From assembly GCA_018821305.1 (NCBI GenBank), contig JAHJMN010000092.1, forward strand, positions 1 through 64,000: 64,000 nt of DNA. Reading direction: 5' to 3'. This DNA comes from Myxococcota bacterium (lineage in GTDB: Bacteria; Myxococcota_A; Polyangia; HGW-17). The translations under genes and the position numbers were made by a program. The notes beneath the pieces were generated by a model that worked only from the letters and a program-made list of their open reading frames with translations, did no database searches and had not been told where the DNA came from. Shown piece after piece: positions 19,101-26,610 of the stretch. How positions within the stretch are numbered: the first letter of the stretch is position 1; each line of letters starts with the position of its first letter.

Positions 19101-20702
19101 AAAGTCAAAGATGACAAAATGGCAATTGATGCTCTGAGTAAGGCTCTTAATATCGATCCTGAAAATACGATAATTATCCATGAGTTGATTGAACTTTATC
19201 AGACTACAGAACAGTGGAAGAGGGTTGCCCGTCTTATGATTAAACTTGCGGAAATGGAAAAAGAACCAATGATCCGCTCGAAAATCTGGTATGGCGTCGC
19301 AGGTATTTTCCGTGAATACATCAACAGTCTTGATGAAGCGGTTGAATATTACAACAAGTGTCTGGACGATGATTACACAAATCTAAAAGCTTTCTCTTAT
19401 GTCGATAAGATTCTGACTCAGAAAAAAGACTGGAAACTTCAGGAACGTGCTTATCGCCAGATGATTCGCCGCATAATGGAAAACAATCCTTCAAATACCG
19501 GACTGCTAGTCAGTCTCTGGCATGCTCTTGGAGAAATTTATCGAAGCCGCCTGCGTGAACTCACAGGTGCAATGAAGGCTTTTGAGACGGCCATCTCACT
19601 GGATCCCAGTGACATTGGACGATATGAAATTCTTGCAGAACTTTACTATCTCAACGGTTCAGATACATTTAAACAGGCAATTGAAACTCTTCAAGAAATT
19701 CTAAACAGGAACCCGAATCACAACGAGGCTCTCAAGCAACTGTACAGACTTTATATTGAAACCCGCTCTTATGACAGGGCATGGTGTATGTCCAGTGTTC
19801 TTAACTCCCTGCGCATAGCTGAACAGGAAGAAATGAGCTTCTACAACCAGTATAAACCTCAGGGGTTCATAAAACTGCAAAACCGCTTCACTGATGATAT
19901 CTGGGGAAATGTAATTACTTCATCCAAACAGGATATGTTCCTGCGTCATATCGTTGCCAATATTTCCGGTCCCATAAGTATGGCCAAAGGAAAAACGTTC
20001 AAGGCAATGAATATAAACAGAAAATTACGCCAGGAACCTTCACCGGATGCACCGACTTTCACTCAGATATTCTTCTATCTCGCGGAAAAACTTGGAGTAG
20101 AAGTTCCTGAAACATACCTTCTCACAGAACAACGCGGTACTTTCAGTCACTTTGTTGCAGTAGAAAAAGGACAGCGCACTCCGATAATGACCGTTGGCCT
20201 CGATATGCTTCGTGGTCATATGGAAAAAGATCTCGGGTATTATATCGCTAAAGAGCTCACTTATATGAGACCGGAAAACTATCTCATAAAACTCTGCGCT
20301 TCTCCTGGGGAATTTAACCTCTATGTACTCGGTGCAATTCGCCTGGTAAATCCGAACATTCCTCTCCCGGGTGATGCCAATGTTTTAGTATCCACAGCTC
20401 AGCAACTTGCACAGATTCTGCCCAGGGCAAATCAGGAAGTTTTAGCGGATGTAGTTAATAAAATGTTCATGGCTGGTCATATTCCCAACTTTAATGAATA
20501 TATGATGGGTGTTGAATTGACGTCCCATCGGGCTGGACTTTCTGCAATTCAGGATCTGGACACTTGTCTTGCTGTTATTCAGTCTGAGCCCATGGTTCAG
20601 GGTGGAGCTTCCAATCAGATCAAGAAAGAATCCATCATCAGGTTTGCCACAAGCGATCAGTTCTTCGATTTAAGGCGAAACCTTGGGGTGGCCATAGGAT
20701 AG
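10197..20702 (+). CDS. Giant tetratricopeptide-repeat protein (3,501 aa) with M48-like degenerate C-terminal domain
   Basis: Almost the whole protein is an array of TPR helices. Modules of about 70-75 residues recur with a W-x-x-L ... AL-x-x-L-x-x-LY pattern, for example LDALYLKLEQW and LEALENLERIHFYLNNW. The last 330 residues differ. There, GHMEKDLGYYIAKELTYMRPEN and a later TSHRAGLSAIQDLDTCLAVI segment follow the layout of M48-type metallopeptidase domains (HExxH helix, then E-x-x-DRAGL), but the zinc-binding HExxH is replaced by AKELT, so proteolysis is unlikely. No signal peptide, so it is probably a cytoplasmic scaffold. The GTG at 10197 is preferred because GGAGG sits five bases upstream; earlier starts fall inside repeat A4. 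A lipoprotein and a GRAM-like membrane protein follow within a few bases. Function unknown. Confidence 0.9.
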   Translation: MTDFRIEDLVISIDETLEGDAAEWLAKAEGFEEEGNLPKAMDAYNRSVKASADNMVGPRIKQAGIFLKMERWNQYVDALNDVSKRLPDEMLDEKVELIKISIPVIRDKMKAQPKVMDAYKRILEIKPDDEDAFGELVELIKSAKRWPDLVKLYQSRLETITDDYEKIPVLQEIARIYNEDMNNKREAVKAFEALLEVDTYNADAIAHLKEMYEQSRDYDSLIVLYRKEMETINDGDLLREKSIELAQMASTRVKNPDTLVELWQNVLDIDPENLDALENLETLHERNKNFEKVAEISEKMLEFLDDEKKKIALCTRLAPIYQDKLENAEKAAEIWKMLLEMDPQNRRAQDSIKKLLIDSKEWNALEVLFTEWDKLEEYIRIISKEADSESTDEGKISLLFREARIWRLNLDKADRAVKAYEKILTVDDNNLEAAEALIDLYVESSQHKKLPQVLEIRIKHTEDEFTKRERMEELASVYEEHIKDKESAFSWYADAFSLDPLSENIRLKMQELAGSVKDGWEKLVKSYTDGVEKITAEVDSLPLLIVIAKAQENELDKTADTLVTCKKILEIEPSNIDALDACERIYRAKQDWASLLEIYTSKIDLAADDEERKTLYWNKAEIFDSLMEKPQEAVDCYIAVLDFIPDHIESLNQLDALYLRLEKWEDLSETIEKELDLTNDEASRVELKFRWSELQEKYLDKVSDAIDGYREVLSWNNGHEPSRVKLEKHLEDEDLEVRRNAADILEPIYEILAEFENLVRVHEIQAETEDDFERKLELLLTIGRILAENIGEPSRAFDAYSRALIHNPESEEARNRLEGIAEVEEKWPETLSVYKLILKNEDLSEDIKKVINIRAAQIASEKLELEEDAVKFYSAALEIQPDNEMVLSSLETLYSQAEKWEELLDISKRQLDLAFEIDDRQTLRFRCGQLLDTKLNRPEEAVPVYEEILTDEPENLQALHALDALYLKLEQWSELAENLNRQLELSADMEVAVQSELLRRLAALQHEKLNETVMAIETWKRALDLDNSDEIVISSLEKLLDDEDNSLTVARILEPVYTALGRWEQLIRAYEIMKSASFDPVEQIDLLSQIATIYEDSGEKPASAFEAYSRAFRLDPSREELRQQLERLAVNLGNWEELFKLYEEKIDENEDVEIALTLQTRIAELLANAVGDVERAAKAYEKLLEIKPDYIPAVDAIEELFRNNDDIPRMVQAILKKVELVFDPTEKKVLAFRAADIQLNQLEKKEDAIATYRLILEIDDTDIDALQHLETIFVQDGDWDNLKDVYARKADLAPSLEEKKNMLYILGQVYDEEIKDIEKAIETYERVLDEDSMDDVALQKLDNLYERAEKWQELINILEIEIQNAMSDEHVASIKLRLARIHELKLQDVTTAVPIYGEAINLDESNGEIIVNLTRVLNGGEENTEIEYSADDRLAAANLLDTYYSRFQDASNLVAVLNVMVTQVDDDYEKVNLLHRLVEIHELQLDNPGNARVDMGRAILIDWLNEKTLMEIERLSAITGEWNWLINTYDEVLKKASDDEEKIRFLLAITRVYEEELSDLPSATKRLLSILEIDKENESALRGLDRLYVKQELWDKLTEILRMEIEVISDPSEILEFRSRLAQLLVTYLQKPIDAVTAYKELLEEAPDFEGARNGLEELLRTGIVPAEIYGILEPLYRGDSMWERLVDISEVYLSYLKDVFERVSLLKTICDLHENYLADPEAAFRTFARAFDETVDDPEVNDRLEELAGRLSLWMDLTEVYAKGAQNQTRLARTDEENAEDHRISAVTIWLKNARVFEDELHDPSGAETSNLEVLKIEVANFTALESLDRIYSQNMMYPELSGILSRRAESSEDDYDKVNFYFRLAKLEETELGNPLNAVAALENVLKVEGDNLEALENLERIHFYLNNWKDLYHVYERITKAVTSDDEISEALSRMAKISSDALKDPVNAKGLWLKVLELRGEDARALAELAVLAERDENWDATVDFLDRITSASYDTDEQVRAYLNLGRICLERLNDHRRAMDAYLNVRSIQPENIEALERLSHIYNESQAWEELVEVLEALVMFGIDSLGNQKLRNRFAQIGHIEKEYLVRMDRAIDAWERVLGVMPGDNEALDALELLYTQEENWTSTIRILELKLQVSKSRETSRELLFLIADIWETRMYGNHEASDAFFRILQFDELNVKAFENIERLYQSLNYWDKLIEIYLKRYEKLGGLDEDIPDDNKPEIVSLLQRVAEVYEDKKHDREQAFVALSTAFDIETTNNITAERLERIAGIDNNWEELLDMYQEAVDNEADRKVKCDLLVKMGKWYSDQLEDLGRATEVLKQALKFDPNYGGVHIVLAEVHKKNNSIGEYIEELKKALEVESDPNIRFKAAMELASVNEKDFGDLMEAIRFYRIAHEALGHEPTPIQALERLLEQTEKWRELIEVIQERVTKSTNDEEIIDLKLRIAELYDDRRESPTKAIETLNEILEIREDHLPAMRYLERLYDKIGDMEEYLGLLERQMNFITNADERVVKYHQMAAVWEEHYEKVDKSIECYEAILEINDRDEQAYRNLARYYRQEKRWSDYIDIIYRHVNSTYDPSERVRLYKSAADALERYLNEPERAIDAYLAILDEEPKDIESLTALARLYETQGNWERSLDISQQLVDLVDDDLVKKELYFRLGKISEEQLRDHDEAERLYAEALAIDPSFVAALRELSRIYESRGDWIKASRMLDTAKSHTSNVVDKAQYLYQSGVIYYDHLEEPAQAAVLFKECLDIDPEHVDAALKYVDILWDQKKYDEMYPHMHMLVRKLKAQNPEKELMLKIYFRYGTSCEKKGELEKALKAYNEAFILEKTSLPILQGLASVHYSLGQWDDAFNKYKQILVHLQGSEDIELQTEIYFNLGNIKVKQNDLHRARNLYDKALEMNPLHRNTLEAMIELHEKEHNFKAAAEIKEKILEVIPYDQQVEYLLKLGAYYREKVKDDKMAIDALSKALNIDPENTIIIHELIELYQTTEQWKRVARLMIKLAEMEKEPMIRSKIWYGVAGIFREYINSLDEAVEYYNKCLDDDYTNLKAFSYVDKILTQKKDWKLQERAYRQMIRRIMENNPSNTGLLVSLWHALGEIYRSRLRELTGAMKAFETAISLDPSDIGRYEILAELYYLNGSDTFKQAIETLQEILNRNPNHNEALKQLYRLYIETRSYDRAWCMSSVLNSLRIAEQEEMSFYNQYKPQGFIKLQNRFTDDIWGNVITSSKQDMFLRHIVANISGPISMAKGKTFKAMNINRKLRQEPSPDAPTFTQIFFYLAEKLGVEVPETYLLTEQRGTFSHFVAVEKGQRTPIMTVGLDMLRGHMEKDLGYYIAKELTYMRPENYLIKLCASPGEFNLYVLGAIRLVNPNIPLPGDANVLVSTAQQLAQILPRANQEVLADVVNKMFMAGHIPNFNEYMMGVELTSHRAGLSAIQDLDTCLAVIQSEPMVQGGASNQIKKESIIRFATSDQFFDLRRNLGVAIG

Positions 20703-20706
20703 TGAA

Positions 20707-20895
20707 ATGAAAAAAATTACTGTTCTCATTTTATTGATGGTCTTTGTCGGATGTACATCGGAAAAGAAAGAAACGACCACGGCAGATAAAGATAAAACTG
20801 CCGATAAAGAAAAAATGAAAAAAGGCTCCGTTCCTGCGGCGGAAAACTCCGGTGATCTTTGCCATGGGGATGCTTGTCCCGGTGCTGTTCGGTGA
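20707..20895 (+). CDS. Small lipoprotein
   Basis: 62 residues with a clear lipoprotein signal (MKKITVLILLMVFVGC), then a Lys/Asp/Thr-rich charged linker and a C-terminal pair of Cys residues (DLCHGDACPG). It begins 4 bp after the giant TPR gene and its TGA overlaps the GTG of the next gene, so the three are very likely cotranscribed. It could tether or partner the scaffold at the inner face of an envelope membrane, but nothing in the sequence shows this directly. I do not recognise the family. Confidence 0.7.
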   Translation: MKKITVLILLMVFVGCTSEKKETTTADKDKTADKEKMKKGSVPAAENSGDLCHGDACPGAVR

Positions 20896-21392
20896 AAGCA
20901 AACTCTTCCTTCCTGAAAATTTTTCTTTCAACAGCTATTCCTTTCGGCCTGATTATGAGTCTGGTTATAACTTTTCAAAGGGATAATATTTTTATAGGGG
21001 CTATCGCCGGGGTTGTTGCAGGAATAATGTTTGGTCTCATCCTTGCGGCTTTTGTTAAGAGGCAGGAAACCAAACTGCAATCAGAAGATAAGTTGTTTGA
21101 AGGGGAAAAAGTACTCCTGGAAGGCCCTACAAACCATTTTCTCAAGCTTGAGAGTCGGGGAGGGTGGCTTACCCTTACTTCGTCAAAACTGGCCTTCAGA
21201 TCTCATGGAAAGAATATCCAGAACACACCCGTGGATTTAAAAATTTCTGATATTGAAAAGGCAGTGGTTTCCGCAACGCTTTTTATTATCCCCAATGGCC
21301 TTAAGGTAATATTGAAAACTGGCAACTCAGAAAGATTCATTGTAACAAATCGCAAACTCTGGGTTGAAAAAATCAATTCCCTCCTCTCCTGA
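20892..21392 (+). CDS. Membrane protein with GRAM/PH-like domain
   Basis: 166 residues starting at a GTG that overlaps the preceding stop (GTGA). Two hydrophobic helices (about residues 6-25 and 33-55) are followed by a domain with the GRAM-like pattern GGWLTLTSSKLAFRSHG ... LIIPNGLKVIL ... KLWVEKI. GRAM domains bind lipids or proteins on membrane surfaces in other organisms; here the assignment rests on pattern only. A membrane-anchored partner of the TPR scaffold is a reasonable inference from the tight gene order. Starts further upstream would run through the lipoprotein frame and were not used. Confidence 0.65.
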   Translation: MKANSSFLKIFLSTAIPFGLIMSLVITFQRDNIFIGAIAGVVAGIMFGLILAAFVKRQETKLQSEDKLFEGEKVLLEGPTNHFLKLESRGGWLTLTSSKLAFRSHGKNIQNTPVDLKISDIEKAVVSATLFIIPNGLKVILKTGNSERFIVTNRKLWVEKINSLLS

Positions 21393-21469
21393 ACAATACC
21401 CTACAATTTCCCAGTGTCTTTTTTTTTCTTTTTTGAGATAATGCGCACGTTTTGAGAAGGAGTGACTAT

Positions 21470-22744
21470 ATGATAGACCCAAAACTACTTGATGATGAAC
21501 AACTTGAAAAAACACTTGCCAAACGCAATGCACGATATGCTCAGATGGCAGTAGAGCTTGCTAAGATAAATACTGAATGGAAAACCCTGAAGTCAGAAAT
21601 TGAGAATCTTCGTTTTGAACAGAAGAATCGTTCAAACAGCATGAAGACTCTCAAAGGAGACGAAGCTGCTGCTCTGAGAGAAGAGCTTAAAACTCTGTCG
21701 GATGACATTAAAGCCAAGTCTGCCGTGCTATCAGAGCTTGAAGAAAAGAAAAACAATCTGGCCCTTTATATTCCAAATATTCCCATGGAAGATACTCCCG
21801 ACGGAGGAGAAGAAAATAACCGTGAAATCCTTCGCTGGGGTGACATTAAGAAACTGGAAAATCCGCTTCCCCACTGGGAACTGGGTGAAAAACTCGGCAT
21901 TCTTGATTTTGACCGGGCCGCTAAAATGTCCGGAAGTCGGTTTTCAATTCTCAAAGGAGCAGGAGCCAGGCTTGAACGGGCTATAGTTTCATTTATGCTG
22001 GATCAGCACACTTCCCGTGGCTACACGGAAATGTCCATGCCCCTTTTAGTTAAAAGAGAAACAATGATCGGCACCGGACAGCTTCCAAATCTCGAGGAAG
22101 ATGCCTACAAAACCGCAGGTGATGATCCTTACTATCTGATTCCTACAGCGGAAGTCGTGCTGGTTAATTCAAGGCGGGACGAAATTCTCGATTTACAGGA
22201 ACTTCCAGTTAAATATGTTGGGGCAACACCATGTTTCAGAAGTGAAGCGGGCAGTTACGGTAGAGACGTCCGGGGCCTTATCAGGCAGCACCAGTTCATG
22301 AAAGTGGAACTCGTAAAGATAACTACCCCGGAAGACGCTGAAAAAGAACTTCTGGCTCTCCGTGAAGACGCCGAAAACATTCTCAGGCTTTTAGGACTGC
22401 CCTATCGCGTAGTAATGCTGGCGAAGGGAGACATGGGATTTTCTTCTGCACGAACATTTGATCTCGAAGTATGGCTACCATCGGAAAATACTTACAGGGA
22501 AATTTCCTCATGCTCCAATTGCACTGATTTTCAGGCAAGAAGGGCTAAAATCCGCTATCGGCCAGCAAATGGTGAGAAACCCGTCCTCTGCCATACCCTT
22601 AACGGAAGCGGACTTGCGGTGGGAAGAACTCTGCTGAGTATTCTCGAGAATTATCAGACACCGGAAGGAAATGTTATTATTCCGGAAATCCTTCGTCCTT
22701 ATCTTGGCGGAAAAACAATAATTACACCTTCGGGACTTGAATAA
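21470..22744 (+). CDS. serS: Serine-tRNA ligase
   Basis: 424 residues. The N-terminal coiled-coil arm (about 30-105, rich in Lys/Glu) that binds the tRNA-Ser variable arm is followed by a class II synthetase core. Motif 2 is FRSEAGSYGRDVRGLIRQHQ, and motif 3 is GSGLAVGRTLLSILENYQ. The enzyme charges tRNA-Ser with serine in the cytoplasm. The start ATG has GAAGGAG seven bases upstream. Length matches the family. It stands close to serC, also a serine gene, but with two unrelated genes between. Confidence 0.97.
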   Translation: MIDPKLLDDEQLEKTLAKRNARYAQMAVELAKINTEWKTLKSEIENLRFEQKNRSNSMKTLKGDEAAALREELKTLSDDIKAKSAVLSELEEKKNNLALYIPNIPMEDTPDGGEENNREILRWGDIKKLENPLPHWELGEKLGILDFDRAAKMSGSRFSILKGAGARLERAIVSFMLDQHTSRGYTEMSMPLLVKRETMIGTGQLPNLEEDAYKTAGDDPYYLIPTAEVVLVNSRRDEILDLQELPVKYVGATPCFRSEAGSYGRDVRGLIRQHQFMKVELVKITTPEDAEKELLALREDAENILRLLGLPYRVVMLAKGDMGFSSARTFDLEVWLPSENTYREISSCSNCTDFQARRAKIRYRPANGEKPVLCHTLNGSGLAVGRTLLSILENYQTPEGNVIIPEILRPYLGGKTIITPSGLE

Positions 22745-22861
22745 AGTCTTTATACCCGCTAGAAATTAATATCTTACTTGTGGTGGCCTGCAATACTTCA
22801 TCGAATTTCTCTAAGCGAAACGGAAATCGCAGGACACGCGCTGGTTCACACGGGAGGAAGT

Positions 22862-24136
22862 ATGAAATTTAAAAAGAAAAAAGCTATTGAGGTTATTAAC
22901 CGACGAAACTTTATCCTTGCGCTATCCGGAGCTGTCCTTGCTACAGCCTGCAGCAAAGGGGAGAAAAGCCCAGCGGGAAAACCGGGAACCGCTCCTACTC
23001 CTGAACCGACGAATGGAGATAAAAAACCGGAACTTAAAAAGCCAGAAGAAAAGAAACCGGCGAAAACAGCAGAGACTAAAACAGACAAAATACGTTATAC
23101 CTCAACTATTAAAGTCAAAACCCCCGCCGAAGTCTATTTCACAAAAGATCTTACTCCCGACGGAGTAATGAAAGTATACGAAAAGATAAAAGATCATGTA
23201 AAAGGACGAGTCGGATTTAAAGTCCACTTCGGTGAGCACGGAAATACGACCTACATAAAGCCTCACATGATGAAAAAACTCGTAAAACATCTGAAGGCTA
23301 CTTTAGTAGAAACCAATGTTCTTTATGTAAGCAGGCGGAAGTTCAAACATACGCATATCAAACTTGCAAAAGAACACGGTTTTGATTTTGCCCCTATCGA
23401 TATTCTCGACGGTGATGCGGATATGGAACTGAACGTCAATCTCAAGCATTACGGCAAAATTAAAATAGGTAAGAACACGGCTAACTACGATATGTTCCTT
23501 ATTTTCAGCCATTTCAAAGGTCATGGAAGCGCCGGATTTGGTGGTGCAATTAAGAACGTATCCATGGGAATCGGCTCAAGTGCTGCCAAAATGGCCATGC
23601 ATGCGCGAACTATTCCGGCCTATGAGCCTGATAAGTGCATAAAATGTGGGATTTGCGTTAAAAAATGCCCGGCAAATGCGATTACTTTGAAACCTCTGAG
23701 AATTGATCCGGACAAATGCATAGGATGTGGGGCCTGCATCAGTGAGTGCCCGTACAAAGTTATTTCTTCGGCAAAAGGGGACAAATCTACACAGGTTTTT
23801 CTGGAAAGACTGGTGGAATATACAAAAGCTATTATTGAATATAAGCCATGTGTATATATAAATGTTCTCGCAAATATAACCTCAAAATGTGATTGTATGG
23901 GTCGTCCCATGAAGCCGTTTATGCCAGACATCGGCATTTTGGCGTCCACGGATATTGTTGCAATAGATCGTGCCAGCCTTGATCTCGTAAATAAAAAGCA
24001 TAAATGCAAGGATGCTTTTCTCAAGGAAAGCCGCACCAGCGGTAATCACCAGCTTGATTACGCGGAAAAGATGGGAATTGGAACCCAGAAGTACACCCTC
24101 ATTGATCTCGATAAAACCGATAATAAAAAAAGTTAA
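22862..24136 (+). CDS. Tat-type lipoprotein with DUF362 and two [4Fe-4S] ferredoxin motifs
   Basis: 424 residues. The N-terminus has a twin-arginine motif (NRRNFILALSG) and a lipobox-like Cys (LATAC), so it is probably exported folded and lipidated. A Pro/Lys/Glu linker (about 40-80) leads into a DUF362 domain. Two ferredoxin-type clusters are visible: CIKCGICVKKCP and CIGCGACISECP, near residues 258-300. This arrangement is typical of DUF362 iron-sulphur proteins of unknown redox partner. The ATG at 22862 follows GGGAGGAAG; a longer frame starting at 22778 would hide the Tat signal and was rejected. No maturation or redox partner is adjacent. Confidence 0.88.
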   Translation: MKFKKKKAIEVINRRNFILALSGAVLATACSKGEKSPAGKPGTAPTPEPTNGDKKPELKKPEEKKPAKTAETKTDKIRYTSTIKVKTPAEVYFTKDLTPDGVMKVYEKIKDHVKGRVGFKVHFGEHGNTTYIKPHMMKKLVKHLKATLVETNVLYVSRRKFKHTHIKLAKEHGFDFAPIDILDGDADMELNVNLKHYGKIKIGKNTANYDMFLIFSHFKGHGSAGFGGAIKNVSMGIGSSAAKMAMHARTIPAYEPDKCIKCGICVKKCPANAITLKPLRIDPDKCIGCGACISECPYKVISSAKGDKSTQVFLERLVEYTKAIIEYKPCVYINVLANITSKCDCMGRPMKPFMPDIGILASTDIVAIDRASLDLVNKKHKCKDAFLKESRTSGNHQLDYAEKMGIGTQKYTLIDLDKTDNKKS

Positions 24137-24232
24137 CCTGCCTTCTCACACAAAATTTTATAAAAAAATAAAAAAAAATTAAAACGCGGGAATAAAGAAC
24201 CTTCTGCTCCTTGTTGTTAAGGGTTGAAAGTA

Positions 24233-24321
24233 GTGCGCCTCAAAACTCCTTTTCTCCTCTCGTCTCATTCTTTTCATTGTCTCCTCGTAACGAACCAAAG
24301 AGGCGCACCTTTCTTTTTTTC
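24233..24321 (+). terminator. Candidate long-loop terminator or attenuator
   Basis: A perfect nine-base GC-rich inverted repeat, GTGCGCCTC (24233-24241) and GAGGCGCAC (24300-24308), is followed directly by CTTTCTTTTTTT. The loop is 58 bases, long for a simple Rho-independent terminator. It sits between the convergent ends of the ferredoxin-like gene and the CheX-like gene, where a terminator is expected. Confidence 0.4.
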
Positions 24322-24348
24322 GATTTTTTCAAGGAAAATTATGGCAGG

Positions 24349-24807
24349 TTATTCGGAAAGTTGGATAAAAACTTCAAATTCCCAGTCTGATGAAGACAGC
24401 ACGGATGATGAACTTACAGTTTTTTTGAAAGAACTGATCTGATGATTTATTCCAATAATTATAGATGGAAGGGAAATAACAAAGGAACTCTGAGGGGATT
24501 GAAGTAAATTTTTAACCTGCCCGGAGACAATGTTTGCAATTTCGCCAATTCCATCCTGAAGAGTTTCTTCGTCCACTTCATCTTTTTCCATTCCGAGCAT
24601 TTGAGAAACCAGGATGCATGCGCCATCTTTTCTAAACCGTATCCCTATAATGCCCTTGTGTTCATTATGAAAAAAGGAAATAATTCCACTGATAAATGGG
24701 TTATCCAGTGATTTATCCATTGTTATTGTAACTGAGTCCGCATCAATACCCATCATCATGGAGAGCATTTCAACGGTGCCGTCTGTTGCCGCTTTAAGGT
24801 AGTTCAT
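24349..24807 (-). CDS. CheX-like chemotaxis phosphatase-family protein
   Basis: 152 residues. The segment LQDGIGEIANIVSGQVKNLL matches the conserved E-x-x-N helix of the CheC/CheX family, which in chemotaxis systems dephosphorylates CheY-P. The N-terminal part (MNYLKAATDGTVEMLSMMMG) also fits. The start ATG at 24807 has AAGGAGG nine bases upstream. It is a lone gene, divergent from serC and with no che cluster nearby, so it may act on a non-chemotaxis receiver. The C-terminus is Ser-rich. Confidence 0.8.
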   Translation of the reverse strand: MNYLKAATDGTVEMLSMMMGIDADSVTITMDKSLDNPFISGIISFFHNEHKGIIGIRFRKDGACILVSQMLGMEKDEVDEETLQDGIGEIANIVSGQVKNLLQSPQSSFVISLPSIIIGINHQISSFKKTVSSSSVLSSSDWEFEVFIQLSE

Positions 24808-25007
24808 CTTTGGGATCCTCCTTAAAAACATATCGTATTTTTTTTGAAAAAATTGAGTTTATTCTTAAATAAGAAATGGAAATCTTCGAATTTGTACCAA
24901 AATTCTGTCCTCAGTTTTATTTCATAAATTTTCCTTGATAAAATCATTTTAGTATATGAGAAATGCATTAGAGGCTTTAACCGTTCTGAAAGGAGTGCTC
25001 TATAAGT

Positions 25008-26099
25008 ATGACTAGAAAACACAATTTTTATGCAGGTCCCGCAGTTCTTCCCCTTTACGCTGTTACCAGAGCTCAGGAAGCAATCCTGGAGTACATGGAT
25101 TCCGGTTGTGGTATTGCGGAAATCAGCCACCGTAGCAAATATTTTGATGAAATTCTTGATGGTTCCATTGCTACAGCTAAAAAACTTCTCGGTCTTGGAG
25201 ATGATTACCACGTGATTTATGTCGGTGGTGGCGCATCCATGGTTTTTGCTATTAATGCACTGAATTTCTGCAAAGAAGGAAAAAAAGCACAGTTTATTGA
25301 TTCCGGTACCTGGGCCAGCCGGGCAATTACAGAAGCTTCCAGAACAAAGGCACAAGTTGATGTTGTCTGGTCCGGAAAAGATGTAAAGTATTCTCATTTG
25401 CCGGAACCCGAAGATCTTCAGTTTGACGATGACGCCAGTTTTGTTCATTTTACAACAAATAATACCATTTATGGCACACAGTTTAAAAAATTCCCTCAGG
25501 TAAAAGCTCCGCTTTTTGCGGATATGTCTTCGGACTTTTTCTCCCGTCCCATTGATGCAAATAAATTTTCCATGATTTACGGTGGACTTCAGAAGAACCT
25601 CGGTCCTGCCGGAGCCGCAATGGCAATTATACGGAAGGATATTCTTGAAAATATTCCTCAGGGTCTCAGCGAAATGCTTGATCTTAGTGTATATGTAAAG
25701 AAAAACAGCATATTCAATACTCCTCCTGTGTTCACAATCTTCATGACAAACCTTGTTCTTAAATGGCTTGATGAAGAAATTGGCGGACTTGCCAATATGC
25801 AAAAAATTAACGAAGAAAAAGCCGGATTGATCTACAATGCAATCGACTCAAGTGATGGTTTCTACAAAGGCGCTGTTGATGTAAAAGAACACCGCAGTCT
25901 TATGAACATTACATGGCGCTGCAAAACTGAAGAACTCGAAAAATTGTTCCTCACCGAATCCCAGACACATGGATTTATGGGTCTCAAAGGTCATCGTTCC
26001 GTTGGTGGACTGCGCGCAAGTGTTTATAATTCCTGCCCCATGGAAAGTGCTAAAACCCTTGCTGACTTCATGAATGATTTTGCAAAACGTAACGGATAA
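25008..26099 (+). CDS. serC: Phosphoserine aminotransferase
   Basis: 363-residue PLP enzyme of serine and pyridoxine biosynthesis, converting 3-phosphohydroxypyruvate to phosphoserine. The N-terminal NFYAGPAVLP, the glycine-rich YVGGGASM loop and the PLP lysine in GGLQKNLGPAG (Lys 196) are as in the family, as is the C-terminal GGLRASVYNS. AAGGAGTG lies upstream of the ATG. A cNMP-binding protein gene follows after 11 bp and may be cotranscribed. Confidence 0.96.
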   Translation: MTRKHNFYAGPAVLPLYAVTRAQEAILEYMDSGCGIAEISHRSKYFDEILDGSIATAKKLLGLGDDYHVIYVGGGASMVFAINALNFCKEGKKAQFIDSGTWASRAITEASRTKAQVDVVWSGKDVKYSHLPEPEDLQFDDDASFVHFTTNNTIYGTQFKKFPQVKAPLFADMSSDFFSRPIDANKFSMIYGGLQKNLGPAGAAMAIIRKDILENIPQGLSEMLDLSVYVKKNSIFNTPPVFTIFMTNLVLKWLDEEIGGLANMQKINEEKAGLIYNAIDSSDGFYKGAVDVKEHRSLMNITWRCKTEELEKLFLTESQTHGFMGLKGHRSVGGLRASVYNSCPMESAKTLADFMNDFAKRNG

Positions 26100-26110
26100 A
26101 CATTTTTTTT

Positions 26111-26554
26111 ATGGAACTCGATCCTCGCCTGATACAGAAAGCTGTAAATCTTAAAAATTCAGAATTTTTTTCCGGATTGCAGACTGATGTTCTGATTGAG
26201 ATCTCCCGTTTGTGTGAAGAAGTACATCTGAGTGCCGGACAGATCCTTTTCAAAGAAGGAGACTCGGCAAACGGACTCTATTTTATTCTTTCGGGAAGTA
26301 TTTCAGTGGTAATTAACGAAAATGTAGTAAATACTATGAATTCCGGTGAGGTACTCGGAGAGATCGCTCTTTTGGACTCCGGTCGTCGATCTGCTACCAT
26401 CGTAGCAGAGGAAACTTCAATTCTGCTTAAAATTTCCCCGGTTCTTTTTGATGAAATTCTGGAAGATTATTCAGAAGTTGCCCGGCAGACCATGAATATG
26501 CTCGTGAAAAGAATCAGAAATATAAAAAGCCGTATGGAAAACTCTCAAATTTAA
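26111..26554 (+). CDS. Stand-alone cyclic-nucleotide-binding domain protein
   Basis: 147 residues, essentially one CAP_ED/cNMP-binding fold: ILFKEGDSANGLYFILSGSISV and the phosphate-binding cassette region GEVLGEIALLDSGRRSATIVA. No DNA-binding helix-turn-helix follows, so it is not a CRP-type regulator. It probably senses a nucleotide or serves as a regulatory module in trans. It lies 11 bp downstream of serC. Such single-domain proteins are common in deltaproteobacterial genomes. The ribosome site is weak, consistent with coupling to serC. Confidence 0.85.
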   Translation: MELDPRLIQKAVNLKNSEFFSGLQTDVLIEISRLCEEVHLSAGQILFKEGDSANGLYFILSGSISVVINENVVNTMNSGEVLGEIALLDSGRRSATIVAEETSILLKISPVLFDEILEDYSEVARQTMNMLVKRIRNIKSRMENSQI

Positions 26555-26610
26555 AAAATACTTTGAATATTCTGGAGTGGGAAAAAAAGTTTGTATGGAT
26601 TATACCCACC

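Noticed and set aside
24822-25802. 326-codon frame opposite serC
   Set aside because: It is the antisense of a well-identified serC gene, with unusual Cys/Phe/Ile-rich composition and no ribosome site.
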